Source: Pelagophyceae sp. CCMP2097 (taxonomy: Eukaryota > Sar > Pelagophyceae). From it: a stretch of DNA of 16,103 bases. The translations under genes and the position numbers were made by a program. Under the pieces are notes generated by a model. It was not told the origin of the DNA. It did not search any database and worked only from the letters and a program-made list of their open reading frames with translations. Numbering within the stretch: the stretch's first letter is position 1; each line of letters opens with the position of its first letter. This document shows, piece by piece, positions 1 through 7,660 of this stretch. Location: contig MU657246.1 in assembly GCA_026770575.1 (NCBI GenBank), positions 178,259-194,361 of the forward strand. The letters run 5' to 3'.

Positions 1-99
1 CACGGCGCGCGCGTCGCGAGCGACGTGCTTCGTGATAAGGAGGCCATTAGGCGAAGCCGCCAGCCGCATGATGGGCGTGAGCAGGTCGCGCTGCTAAAA
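1..99 (-). CDS. Possible partial exon at the left edge, unknown product
   Basis: Read on the minus strand, this stretch is open from an AG at about position 98 to the window edge. It encodes a well-patterned segment containing RDLLTPIMRLAASPNG and then LLITKHVARDARAV. About 25 of 30 codons end in G or C, like the real genes here, and its strand matches the other genes. A TTTTAG just upstream could be a 3' splice site, which would place the neighbouring MITE inside an intron. However, frame 1 of the plus strand is also open (34 codons to a stop at 103-105), so the call is weak. No family is recognised. Confidence 0.25.
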
Positions 100-104
100 C
101 ATTA

Positions 105-578
105 GGGCCCCGCAGGGGCCGGCGCCTATTACTATTTAAGGATTTTCTACTTTTACCCTTCAATTTTTACTTTCAAAAGAACGTTCCATGCGGTCCAAAA
201 AAAAACGTCGATTTTGGTGTCGGGACCCCCTTCACCTGTCGTGGCCTGAATTAAACGCGTGCCTACCTTGGTTTTCTCGAAAAAGGCCTTGTCTCGCCGT
301 GAATAACATAGTAATCCAAAACCCGTTGTAAAAAACGTCGAATGACGTCTATCGCTAAAAATGCAGTTTTTTGGCGAAACGCGCTAAAAATGACAGATTC
401 GAACTTGCCGCGTCAGCGCGCGTCGAATGCGCTAAGTGGCGTCTAAAATTTCCAAATTTTAAATTTGATGATTTTTGAAAAAATAACGGTGATTTTCGTA
501 AATTGCATTGATTTTCGGACAAAGGGATAAACTTCAAACAGTGCTTAGATAGTGAGGGACTCGGCCCCTGCGGGGCCC
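105..578. mobile_element. MITE-like element with 17-bp terminal inverted repeats and TTA flanks
   Basis: The left end GGGCCCCGCAGGGGCCG (105-121) is repeated as a perfect inverted copy at 562-578. Both ends are flanked by TTA (102-104 and 579-581) in direct orientation, as expected of a 3-bp target-site duplication. The interior is clearly more AT-rich than the flanking DNA and has no credible coding frame. TTA/TAA duplications and G-rich ends are typical of PIF/Harbinger (Tourist-like) MITEs, so this family is the best guess. The terminal repeat is itself nearly palindromic, which weakens the argument a little. Confidence 0.55.
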
Positions 579-581
579 TTA

Positions 582-946
582 GAGCGCGAGGGCGGCAGCG
601 CCGGCGCGTCGCGAGGCCTGGGTGGCGGCCGGCATGCGCCCCGAGCGGACCCGGGGCTCCGATCGGGACGAGAGGATCCGCCGCTGCGAGTGGACGCTCC
701 TGAAGCTCTGACTCTCTTGAGCGGATCGAATTCGGGCGGATACCCGGAGCACGGTTGCTGCTTGAGATCCACCCTGGGTGGGGCTGGCCAAATAGGGTAC
801 GGTTGCGGCCTCTGGAACGGCGGCGCGCCAACGTCCGCATCGCCGCGAGAGGGCCGCTTCGAAAACACAGAACGCAGTTGTTTAGACGTTAGCAGGGTGC
901 CAGTCGGCGGGGGTCCATCCCGCGCCGGCCGGCGGCGACGTTTGCG
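582..946. other. Intergenic stretch, no recognised gene
   Basis: This GC-rich region lies between the MITE-like element and the end of the TPR gene, so it includes the TPR gene's 3' untranslated region. Open frames exist on both strands, but their translations are low-complexity (Gly, Arg, Pro, Ala) and match no domain I recognise. I see no RNA gene or repeat in it. Confidence 0.5.
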
Positions 947-2821
947 TCACACGAATTCGGTGACGCGCGTCTCGTTGGCCGCGCGGGCCTGGTTTTCCTT
1001 GATGATCAAAAGTCGAGGGTAATGCTCCGAATCAGCTGCCACCCTTCGAGCTTTCACTAATGCAGCGAGGTTGTGCCTCGACGCACAAACTTTTGCATCG
1101 TCCGGGCCGAGCTGCGCCGACCAGATCTCCAGAGCGCGTCTGAATAACGGCTCTGCCGCTTTTAAATCGCCCCGATCGTATGCCAACCGGCCTAAACAGT
1201 GCAAAGTTGTTGCGACGTCGACGTGCCTCGTTCCCAAAGCCCTTTCCCGGATGTCTAAAGCTCTTCGGCAGGGCGCCTCCGCGAGTGCATATTTTCCTCG
1301 GGCGTGGAGCAACCGTCCTAAGTCATGCAACGAGGTCGCAACATCCGGATGGTCGGGCCCAAGCCGCAATTCTCGAATTTCTAAAGCCCTTGTGTACAAA
1401 GGCTCCGCCAGGGCGTGCTTGCACTGGGCTTGTAAAAGTCGAGCGTGATTGTTCAGGGCAGTTGCGACGTTGGGATGGTCCGGCCCAAACGTCTTTTCCG
1501 CTATACCCACGGCCCTTTTATAAAGAGGCTCGGCCCCGTCGAACTTGCACTGGGCTTGGAGCAAACGGCCGAGGTTGCTCAAGGCCATGGCCACGTCCGG
1601 GTGGTCCGGCCCAAGCTGATCCTCCCAGATCTCCAAAGCCCTTTTAAATAATGGTTCCGCCTGCTCGTGTCGACCCCTCTTCGATAAAAGCGAGGCCAGA
1701 TCATGCAAAGCGATGGAATGGAGCTCGGAGCCGTCTCCTTTTGAGGTAATCGCCATGTCCAATTTTCGCTCTCGCACCACGATGAGGAGATCAAACGCTT
1801 TTAAGGCCTCTAAAAGCTCGTCCAACGCTTCCAACTGCCACCCGTCGCCGCACTCCACCGCTCTTTCAATAGCGCGAAACAGGCCGCCGGACGGTGCGCA
1901 GTTGTCCTCGAGGAGGCCTTGACTGTATAAGGTATCACTGTCAAAGGTATCTCGGTCGTCGAAGGCATCTAAAAGGAAGACAGTCTCCAGAACCTCCGCC
2001 CTTTTCGAGGCAAACTCCACCGAGCCGACGAAGAAGGGCCGGAAAAACGTGTAGAAGACGTACGTCATGCTTTGGAACTGGACCATGTTCAAAACGTGCA
2101 CTTGTAATTCCACGACCATCGACACCGCACCCAAACGCACCCTCAGATTCAAGAACACGTCTCGATAGCCGTTGAAGAGAGGGTCGCGGAAGCGGTTCTT
2201 CAAACGCACTAAGCTGACGTCTTTCGATTCGTCGGAGTAGTGTTTGACAAGGAGCTTGACTAAAGAGACCACCGCATTTTCATCCGCGCAGACGACGGAG
2301 CCGCGCACGACGTCGAGGAGTAGAGACGCGTCGCCGCGGTAGTCCGTCTTTGTTTTTGAAGAAGCGCGGTCTCGGCATTTTAAAGGGGCTGCCGTGTACG
2401 CGCGAATGCCGCCGCCGCCGCCAACCTCCGCGTCCGCGTCCATGCCGGCCTCCTTTAGAAGATTGCGGCAAAAGGCATCTAAAGCAGTCTGCGCGGCGGG
2501 CGCTAAAGCGTATAAAGCGTCGAGCTGCGCTTGCATGTCCGTCTCTTTTAAAGGCTGGCGCACCTGCGAGAAAACGTCTGCTAAAGAAGGCTGCCTCACC
2601 GCCGCGTCCGCTAAAGCTGCAATGCCCTGGGGCCGCCTTTCGGCAAAGGCGTGGACGGCTCTTCGCGCGGATGCGAAGGCGAGGAGCGTCTTGAAGAACA
2701 GCTCCGCGTCTGGATCAGCCTTTGAAGCCGCTCGCAGCCTTAAAAGCGCCAACGCCCCTTTAGCCCCTTTCCACCCGTTCGGCGGCTTCGGCGAATTCGC
2801 CTTGAGCTGGCCCGCGCCCAT
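947..2821 (-). CDS. RelA/SpoT-like nucleotidyltransferase-type region fused to kinesin-light-chain-type TPRs
   Basis: One uninterrupted 624-residue frame starts at an ATG in strong context (GCC before, G after). Residues 1-145 are Ala/Leu-rich and helical. Residues about 146-250 resemble the RelA/SpoT synthetase fold in order: basic stretch CRDRASSKTK (149-158), LLDVVRG (168-174), RLKNRF (206-211), NGYRD (217-221) and VELQVH (237-242). These parallel the R/K loop, D-x-x-x-R, R-x-K-D, G-Y-x-S-L-H and E-I-Q-I-R motifs of (p)ppGpp synthetases; the usual SLH after GY is replaced by DVF. Residues 367-576 are five 42-residue TPRs of the kinesin light chain/nephrocystin type, with linker LGPDHPDVA, then a half repeat to 591. 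No signal peptide or membrane segment is seen. TPRs usually bind partner proteins. Catalysis is inferred, not shown; the fold could be a non-catalytic relic. Confidence 0.88.
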   Translation of the reverse strand: MGAGQLKANSPKPPNGWKGAKGALALLRLRAASKADPDAELFFKTLLAFASARRAVHAFAERRPQGIAALADAAVRQPSLADVFSQVRQPLKETDMQAQLDALYALAPAAQTALDAFCRNLLKEAGMDADAEVGGGGGIRAYTAAPLKCRDRASSKTKTDYRGDASLLLDVVRGSVVCADENAVVSLVKLLVKHYSDESKDVSLVRLKNRFRDPLFNGYRDVFLNLRVRLGAVSMVVELQVHVLNMVQFQSMTYVFYTFFRPFFVGSVEFASKRAEVLETVFLLDAFDDRDTFDSDTLYSQGLLEDNCAPSGGLFRAIERAVECGDGWQLEALDELLEALKAFDLLIVVRERKLDMAITSKGDGSELHSIALHDLASLLSKRGRHEQAEPLFKRALEIWEDQLGPDHPDVAMALSNLGRLLQAQCKFDGAEPLYKRAVGIAEKTFGPDHPNVATALNNHARLLQAQCKHALAEPLYTRALEIRELRLGPDHPDVATSLHDLGRLLHARGKYALAEAPCRRALDIRERALGTRHVDVATTLHCLGRLAYDRGDLKAAEPLFRRALEIWSAQLGPDDAKVCASRHNLAALVKARRVAADSEHYPRLLIIKENQARAANETRVTEFV

Positions 2822-3179
2822 GGCGGTCGGGCTATCGGGCGCGGGAGGTGGAGCACATCGTCTGGCAACTCGTTACTGCGATTTCGGTTTCTTCCTTCAG
2901 ACGACTTGCGTTCCGCAGAAAAACGCAAAGAAAGGAACCTTGACTTTCATCATCGTTGCGGAACGTTCTAGGAACATTCGCTCTCTCTCTACCCCAACGC
3001 TCTTTGTTCGACGAGTCGGGAGCACCGTGCGGCGAAGTTGCCACCGGTCTCCGGAAGCGACTTCGCGTCGGCCTAGACGCGCAAACGATCCTAGAACGAC
3101 TGAGATTAAAGTTTCAAACTTTGGAATAAATCTCATAAAAATTATGTGTTTTTTTAAAAAGCACATCGATGTTAGTTGA
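2822..3179. other. Upstream region of the TPR gene
   Basis: This is the 5' flank of the minus-strand TPR gene. It changes from GC-rich near the start codon to AT-rich at 3105-3170, with T- and A-runs. I find no certain promoter motif and no upstream coding exon with a plausible splice site. The plus-strand reading frame that enters from inside the TPR gene is an antisense shadow. Confidence 0.5.
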
Positions 3180-3240
3180 GGACCCGAAGGGTCCTTGCCG
3201 TTTATTCAACGTCAGTTTACGGCAAGGGCCCTTCGGGTCC
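3180..3240. repeat. Long hairpin with nested palindromic arms
   Basis: The 22-base arms 3180-3201 and 3219-3240 are inverted copies with one mismatch, separated by a 17-base loop. Each arm also contains a palindrome (GGACCCGAAGGGTCC in the left arm). A further partial copy, CCTTCGGGTCC, lies at 3621-3631. The tip resembles that of the MITE-like element at 105-578 (GG-N-CCC...GGG-N-CC). It is probably a fold-back element or the end of one, but no clear target duplication is visible. Confidence 0.6.
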
Positions 3241-3269
3241 TTTGATTGAAGGATTACCAGGGGCAATTA

Positions 3270-3313
3270 TGTCTGTCTGTCTGTTTGTCTGTTTGTCTGT
3301 CTGTCCGTCCGTC
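3270..3313 (+). repeat. TGTC tetranucleotide microsatellite
   Basis: About eleven units of TGTC with TTTG and CCGT variants form a simple-sequence tract. It is non-coding and lies between the hairpin and the tRNA-like stretch. Confidence 0.9.
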
Positions 3314-3362
3314 GCCGGCTCCATCCGTGAGGTTCCACCTTTGGGAAGAAAAAAACAGCAAC

Positions 3363-3545
3363 TCGGCCGATTTAGCGATTGGTGGTTGATGCGATCGCTA
3401 AAATTGGGAGTTGAGGTCGAGCAGGAGCCTCATTGGAATCATCATAGAAGAAGTTTTTGGTCACAGGTTCGAATCTGGTCGGCCGCAAAAAAAAGAAAAA
3501 AGAAATAGCTCAATAAGAAATAAAATAATAAAAATAAAGATAAGG
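3363..3545 (+). mobile_element. tRNA-like, A-tailed stretch (possible SINE)
   Basis: A polymerase III B-box-like motif, GGTTCGAATC (3466-3475), follows an A-box-like TAGCGATTGG (3373-3382). Complementary ends (CGGCCGA at 3364-3370 with TCGGCCG at 3479-3485) could form an acceptor-like stem. An A-rich tail runs from 3487 to about 3545. The A-B spacing of about 93 bases is long, and no normal anticodon arm or fully paired T-stem can be drawn, so a working tRNA is unlikely. A tRNA-derived SINE or decayed tRNA fits best. I found no target duplication. Confidence 0.35.
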
Positions 3546-3570
3546 AGGATTTGAAAGTTCAGCGGTTAGT

Positions 3571-3590
3571 TAAATAATTTCAATTATTTA
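3571..3590. repeat. AT-rich perfect hairpin
   Basis: TAAATAATT and AATTATTTA pair perfectly across a two-base loop. It follows the A-rich tail of the tRNA-like stretch. It could mark the end of an element or be a chance palindrome in AT-rich DNA. Confidence 0.5.
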
Positions 3591-3631
3591 CGTGGGCATT
3601 GCAATGGGATTTGGCTGTATCCTTCGGGTCC

Positions 3632-4868
3632 TCCGTGTGCCTCCGGCGCGCTCTTGTAATATATGAAATCTATCACAAGGGATGTTAAACTCGCTTTCGC
3701 ACCCCAGTCGGCCCGGAGGCACCCTCGGCCGCATCGCAGGGGCCCGTGGGGCCGTGGGGGGCTCAAAAGTTTGATGTCGGCTCTTTCTAGTAAACACACA
3801 CACGCTCCTTTTGTAAAAACGACCTGTTTTGCAAAAAAACAGTATCCTTCCGGCGTGGTGAACGCGCGTGGATCATACGGTTCACGTTGGGCGCCACGCC
3901 GTCTTCTAGGCTCGATGCCCACGCATTTTGATTTTGAAGGCACAAGCTTCGCGCGCGTCTTTTAACGGGTCTGCTGGCAGCATCGAGTCCCACGCTCCGA
4001 GCACGCTCCAATTTTGTACGAGCGTACGCGCAAGGTGATGCCCCCCTCACTTCCTTCGAGATTATGCACTCAGTAGGAATTCCTAAACGCTTTTGGCGTC
4101 TTTAAGCGTGCTCTTATGATCACTGTCGATCACTAGCCTAGTATGTCGATCACTATCGCTCGTCTATGGTTTCGGCGAGGCTGCGTAGGACCCTCGAGAC
4201 GGCAACGCTCGCGGTCGCGCAACAAGCCTCTCGCAGTGCGGCGCCGGCCGGCGCGCGCTTTCGAATGGATGCATCAAATCCAGGCACCCTCTTCGCTACA
4301 TTTTGTCATATCGCGTCCGACGGGCCCCGGAAGCGGGCGCGGCGGCGGCGGCGGAATCCCGCAGGTGCGCCACTGCTTCAATTTCTGTGACACGGTCGAA
4401 TGATGATGACTCGAACCCTGCATGGAAGAAAACACGGTCCAAACGCGGCTGCCCCTCGCCGGCGTCGTGGAGAGGGTGGGCCCTGGCTCTGACAGTCTCG
4501 TGCCACTGGCCCGAGCGCGTTGAGACCATCGCAATAGTTCGACCTCGCACTATAGATTCGACCTCGCACTTGAGACGAACCGGCCCCCGCCGTGGAAGCC
4601 CCACCTCGGCCGCAATGGACGCCCCTCTGCGTCACTGGCAAGGCCACGCTCGTGAATGATGCTTAAATCTGCGACGCCAGTCGGAGACACTAGTGGGTTT
4701 CCGTGAGAAGCGTACGGGGGGGAGGGTCGTGCGTCGTGGCGTCGTGGCGGCATCTCCGGCGTCGTGGCGGCATCCCCGCAAGAGAAGGCCTCGCCTTCTT
4801 GCGGGCTGCTCGATGTGGTTCGTTGCGCATGGCACCGGTACGTCGGCACCACATATATCTTGCGCACT
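3632..4868. other. Intergenic region between the kelch and TPR genes, with small repeats only
   Basis: No credible gene is found in about 1.2 kb. It contains the palindrome TAGGAATTCCTA (4074-4085), two copies of TGTCGATCACTA exactly 20 bases apart (4124 and 4144), two copies of TTCGACCTCGCACT 19 bases apart (4538 and 4557), two copies of GCGTCGTGGCGGCATC 20 bases apart (4739 and 4759), and a hairpin at 4775-4805. Open frames on either strand are Arg/Ala/Pro-rich with no recognisable domain. The right part should hold the 3' untranslated region of the kelch gene. Confidence 0.5.
4775..4805. other. GC-rich hairpin downstream of the kelch gene
   Basis: CCCGCAAGAGAAGGC and GCCTTCTTGCGGG pair across a CTC loop, with a small bulge. 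On the minus strand it begins about 63 bases past the kelch stop codon, so it would lie in the 3' untranslated region of that transcript. A role in 3'-end formation or stability is possible but unproven. Confidence 0.5.
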
Positions 4869-6530
4869 TCAATACCGGTGACACGTCGCTCGTGCGTCCT
4901 TTTCAGCATCGGCGGCGAGCACCTCCGTTTCGGACATTCTTCCCCCAAGCACAAGAAAATTTGCGTCTTCTCCAGCAGCGTCGAGTCGAACGGCTGCGAC
5001 GCCAGTGCGCCCAGCCTGCATAGTCGGCCCAGGCGCGAATGCCAGCATCGCCACGTCAAGGAGCTCGGTGGTGGGCGAAAGATCGTAATTCGAGCCCCGT
5101 CCGCCGATAACGAGGACGTGTCGAGCGTCGACTCGCACGGCCGCGCAGAAGCCGCGCCCCGAGCCCATCGACGGCCCGGGCGAAAACGCCATGGTCCGGA
5201 CGTCAAGGACCTCCGTCGTAGTCAAAGATTGTCGTAGACTTGATTGGCCACCGGCCACCAATATGCGGTGCTCGTCGAGCACGACGGCCGCGCAGCCGTA
5301 GCGAGGACAGGCCATGACGGGGCCAGGCGCGAAGGCCATGGTGTCCAGGCTGAGGATCTCGGTTGTCGATAAGTAAGACGCGCCATCGTGGCCGCCGACG
5401 AATAGGATCCTGCGAGCGTCGAGCGCGACGGCTGCGCAGCCGTGCCGTGCCGATTGCATGTTCGGTCCGGGCGTGAACGTGAGCGTCGAGAGGTGGAGGA
5501 TCTCCGTCGTGTTTAAAACATCACTTTCGTCGTTCGTTCCACCGACGACCAGCACTCGATTTCCGTCGACCTGGACGGCTGCGCAGCCATACCGCGCCGT
5601 GAGCATGTCCGGCCCACCTATAAAGACCTTCGTCTGCATGTCGAGCACTTCTGTCGAGTCTAAAGCAGACCCGCCCAAAAGACCGCCAAACACGACGACG
5701 CGCCCGCCAGAGCACACAGCAGCGCAAAATAAACGTGCCGAGCCCATCGCCGGCCCCGGTCGGAACGCCGCGCCGTCGATCCAGGGCCGCGCGCCAAACA
5801 CAGCGACCTCGAGGCCGAAGTAGTCCAGCTCCTTCATCATGGACTCTTGCGCAGCCTCGGCTAATGCGCGGATCGTCCTCTGAATGTGCGATCCGTCGAG
5901 GTCGCGGAGGAAGTCGAGGATCAGTCGGAACCGCTCGCCGTCGCGGTCGATGAAGATGGACCCGTCCTCTGGATCGGATTGCAGCATCGCGTCGCAGCGC
6001 CCAAACATGCGCCCGAGCATCGAGTCCTCGACCTTTGTCAGCACGGCCCGCGACGCCTCGAAGCGCGCGCCGCCCACGTTGAGCTTGATCCGCTCGTCGG
6101 GCGGCGGCGCCGCTGCCCACATGTGCGCTTTCTCGTCGTCCAACTCGGCGCGGTCGCGCTCGACGGCCGCGCGCTTCTCGTCGACCTCGGCTTCACCGCG
6201 CGCGAGCTTCTCGTCCACTTGACGCATCACGGCCGCGCGGTCGTCTTGGAGCGCCTGCCGGTCATTTGCGAGCAGGGCCTGCGATGGATTCATGACGAAA
6301 AAGCACACGGCCGAGCTCGGGCTCTCAGAGGTGCTTTGCAAGTCGGGTTGCACGTTGGGAAAGCCCGGTGGGAATCTTTTGTTTCACTGATGCAAGACGC
6401 CGGTTCGAACCATCTCGGCATCAAAGGCCCGCTCGAGGGCGCCGAGCGCCGAGGCATGCGCCGCGTGGGTGCGCCGGACGGTCGCGAGGGCGCCGAGCGC
6501 GGCGGTGAACGTTGCCGCGGGGACCGCCAT
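4869..6530 (-). CDS. Coiled-coil BTB/T1 (KCTD-like) kelch-repeat protein
   Basis: I propose two exons, 6530-6411 and 6278-4869, giving 509 residues. Exon 1 starts at ATG in good context (ACG before, G after), has almost only G/C third bases, and encodes FTAALGALATVRRTHAAH and more coiled coil. This runs on into the heptad-rich start of exon 2 (RAAVERDRAELDDEKAHM). Residues about 103-195 are a T1/BTB domain of the potassium-channel/KCTD type (IKLNVGGARFEASR). Residues about 209-495 are six kelch units of about 49 residues with GPxMxxxRxGCAAV, a GG doublet and TTEIL; the last is short. This architecture usually forms oligomeric interaction scaffolds, sometimes cullin-3 ligase adaptors, though no cullin motif can be verified. 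An alternative is a single exon starting at the ATG at 6293 (474 residues). The CAG at 6255 is a second possible acceptor. Confidence 0.85.
6279..6410 (-). other. Predicted intron of the kelch gene
   Basis: The intron would be 132 nt, from GTTCGAACCGG to ATCGCAG, between whole codons. Its donor start resembles introns 1 and 2 of the large gene to the right. It joins two coiled-coil segments in frame. Unlike all seven introns of the neighbouring gene, the acceptor is CAG rather than TAG, and a second CAG lies 24 nt further on, so the 3' end is uncertain. Confidence 0.55.
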
Positions 6531-6754
6531 CGTCCCGCCTCCGCGATCTTGCTTTTTGTAGGAGGCGGTCCGAGTGAGTCGGGTCGCGCGGCGCCTGAGG
6601 AGGTGCGCTGACGGGGAATTGGAGGGGAGTCTGAGAGTTAGGATTCCTACGTCCGTTCGTGTTTCGTGGTGGACTTCAGGGCCCATTTTAGACTTGATAA
6701 ATTCCAAAAATCTGGCTTATTGACAATTCCAAAACCAAACTTTTGGAAAGAGAG

Positions 6755-6766
6755 TAGGAATTCCTA
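6755..6766. repeat. Palindrome TAGGAATTCCTA, second copy
   Basis: This is a perfect 12-base palindrome, identical to the one at 4074-4085. One copy lies upstream and one downstream of the kelch gene. It could be a protein-binding site or an element remnant. Confidence 0.4.
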
Positions 6767-6781
6767 GTTTGAGATAAGTCG

Positions 6782-6925
6782 AACTTTGGCGGCCAGTACA
6801 TCAGCTCCCAGGGCATGCACATGGTCATGGGCGACGGCTATGGAGAGCCCTTAACCTCCTCTTTCCAACGCTCCAGTCTGTGACTATAAGCTGCCCGGAG
6901 AGCTGAGCTCCAGGGTGCCAAAGTT
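6782..6925. mobile_element. Fold-back MITE, copy 1
   Basis: The ends are AACTTTGGC (6782-6790) and its inverse GCCAAAGTT (6917-6925). Inside lie inverted CAGCTC-type arms around a conserved loop that contains CTCTTTCCAACG. It is 144 bp and the most diverged of the three copies. Confidence 0.65.
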
Positions 6926-6945
6926 TGAGAACATGTCAACTTAAT

Positions 6946-7054
6946 CTCAGCTCCCCGGGCGTGGACATGGTCACGGCCGACGGATTTCGAAAGCCCAGCT
7001 TCCCCTCTTTCCAACGCCGTCGACTATGACCATGAGCAAACCCGGAGAGCTGAG
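6946..7054. mobile_element. Fold-back MITE, copy 2 (core)
   Basis: CTCAGCTCCCCGGG at the left and CCCGGAGAGCTGAG at the right form inverted arms. The interior matches copy 3 closely, including ACATGGTCACGGCCGACGGA and the CCCCTCTTTCCAACGCCGTC loop. The outer AAACTTTGG-type ends are not clear here. Confidence 0.65.
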
Positions 7055-7232
7055 ATTCCGTCGCACCCTTTTCGAGTACCCTCATCAGTTTTCGGCCCGT
7101 GGGCGGTCGCTATAGGGGAAATACTGCTTCGGGGTCAGTGAAGGGGCAACCTACAACGTGTAGGAACGCTCAACGAGCAAAAGTAACAGCGCCGGGGCGC
7201 AGAATCGCCCCAAGAAGGCCAAAAACAGTCAA

Positions 7233-7374
7233 ACTTTGGAGACCTAGAACTCAGCTCTCCCGGCTGTACATGGTCACGGCCGACGGATTCCGAAAGCCCT
7301 GCTTCCCCTCTTTCCAACGCCGTCGGCCGTGACCATGTACACACCGGGAGAGCTGAGACTCGATGCTCCAAAGT
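7233..7374. mobile_element. Fold-back MITE, copy 3 (best preserved)
   Basis: The outer ends ACTTTGGAG (7233-7241) and CTCCAAAGT (7366-7374) are perfect inverse copies. Inner arms 7250-7286 and 7320-7357 pair almost perfectly over 37 bases, with one mismatch and one indel. The transcript would be a single long hairpin. At 142 bp it matches copy 1 in length. The good arm pairing suggests that this copy is the youngest. Confidence 0.75.
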
Positions 7375-7660
7375 AGTACTTTTTCTGCGCATCCCCTCCT
7401 GGGCGCTAGAGTGTTTCCGTCAATTGTCAAAGATTTAGTACATATACGATCGCCATTGACCTTGCACCATCGACCTCGGTCCCGTGACATCGATGGAATG
7501 GAGGGCTCTAGTCGAAATGGGGTCGTCGACACTGGACACACATGAGTCCGGAGTTGTCTTTCGGGATCCCTCGACGGCGCCGGAAGCCAGAGGCGGTTGA
7601 AGGTTAAACACACACAGACGCGACCCTGCGGGCCGGGCCGGGCCTCGCCCAGTCGGGCTC
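7375..7660. other. 3' flank of the RRM-repeat gene
   Basis: This 286-base stretch between the fold-back copy and the stop codon should hold the 3' untranslated region. I see no canonical poly(A) signal, RNA gene or coding frame with a recognisable product. Confidence 0.5.

Noticed and set aside
552..1022. 156-codon plus-strand frame
   Set aside because: It begins inside the MITE's terminal repeat and ends antisense to the TPR gene. It is low-complexity Gly/Arg/Ser.
2394..3179. 261-codon plus-strand frame over the start of the TPR gene
   Set aside because: Its first part is antisense to a well-supported gene with clear motifs, and its remainder matches nothing.
3584..3965. Overlapping open frames of about 100-119 codons on both strands
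   Set aside because: No recognisable domain. Both strands are equally open, and the region joins fragments of repeat-like sequence (CCTTCGGGTCC at 3621).
4400..4425. B-box-like GGTTCGAGTC on the minus strand, possible tRNA
   Set aside because: No pairing T-stem, no A-box at a suitable distance, and no acceptor stem.
6294..6353. Kelch protein starting at GTG 6353
   Set aside because: GTG starts are not expected in a nuclear gene, and ATG codons in good context exist at 6293 and 6530.
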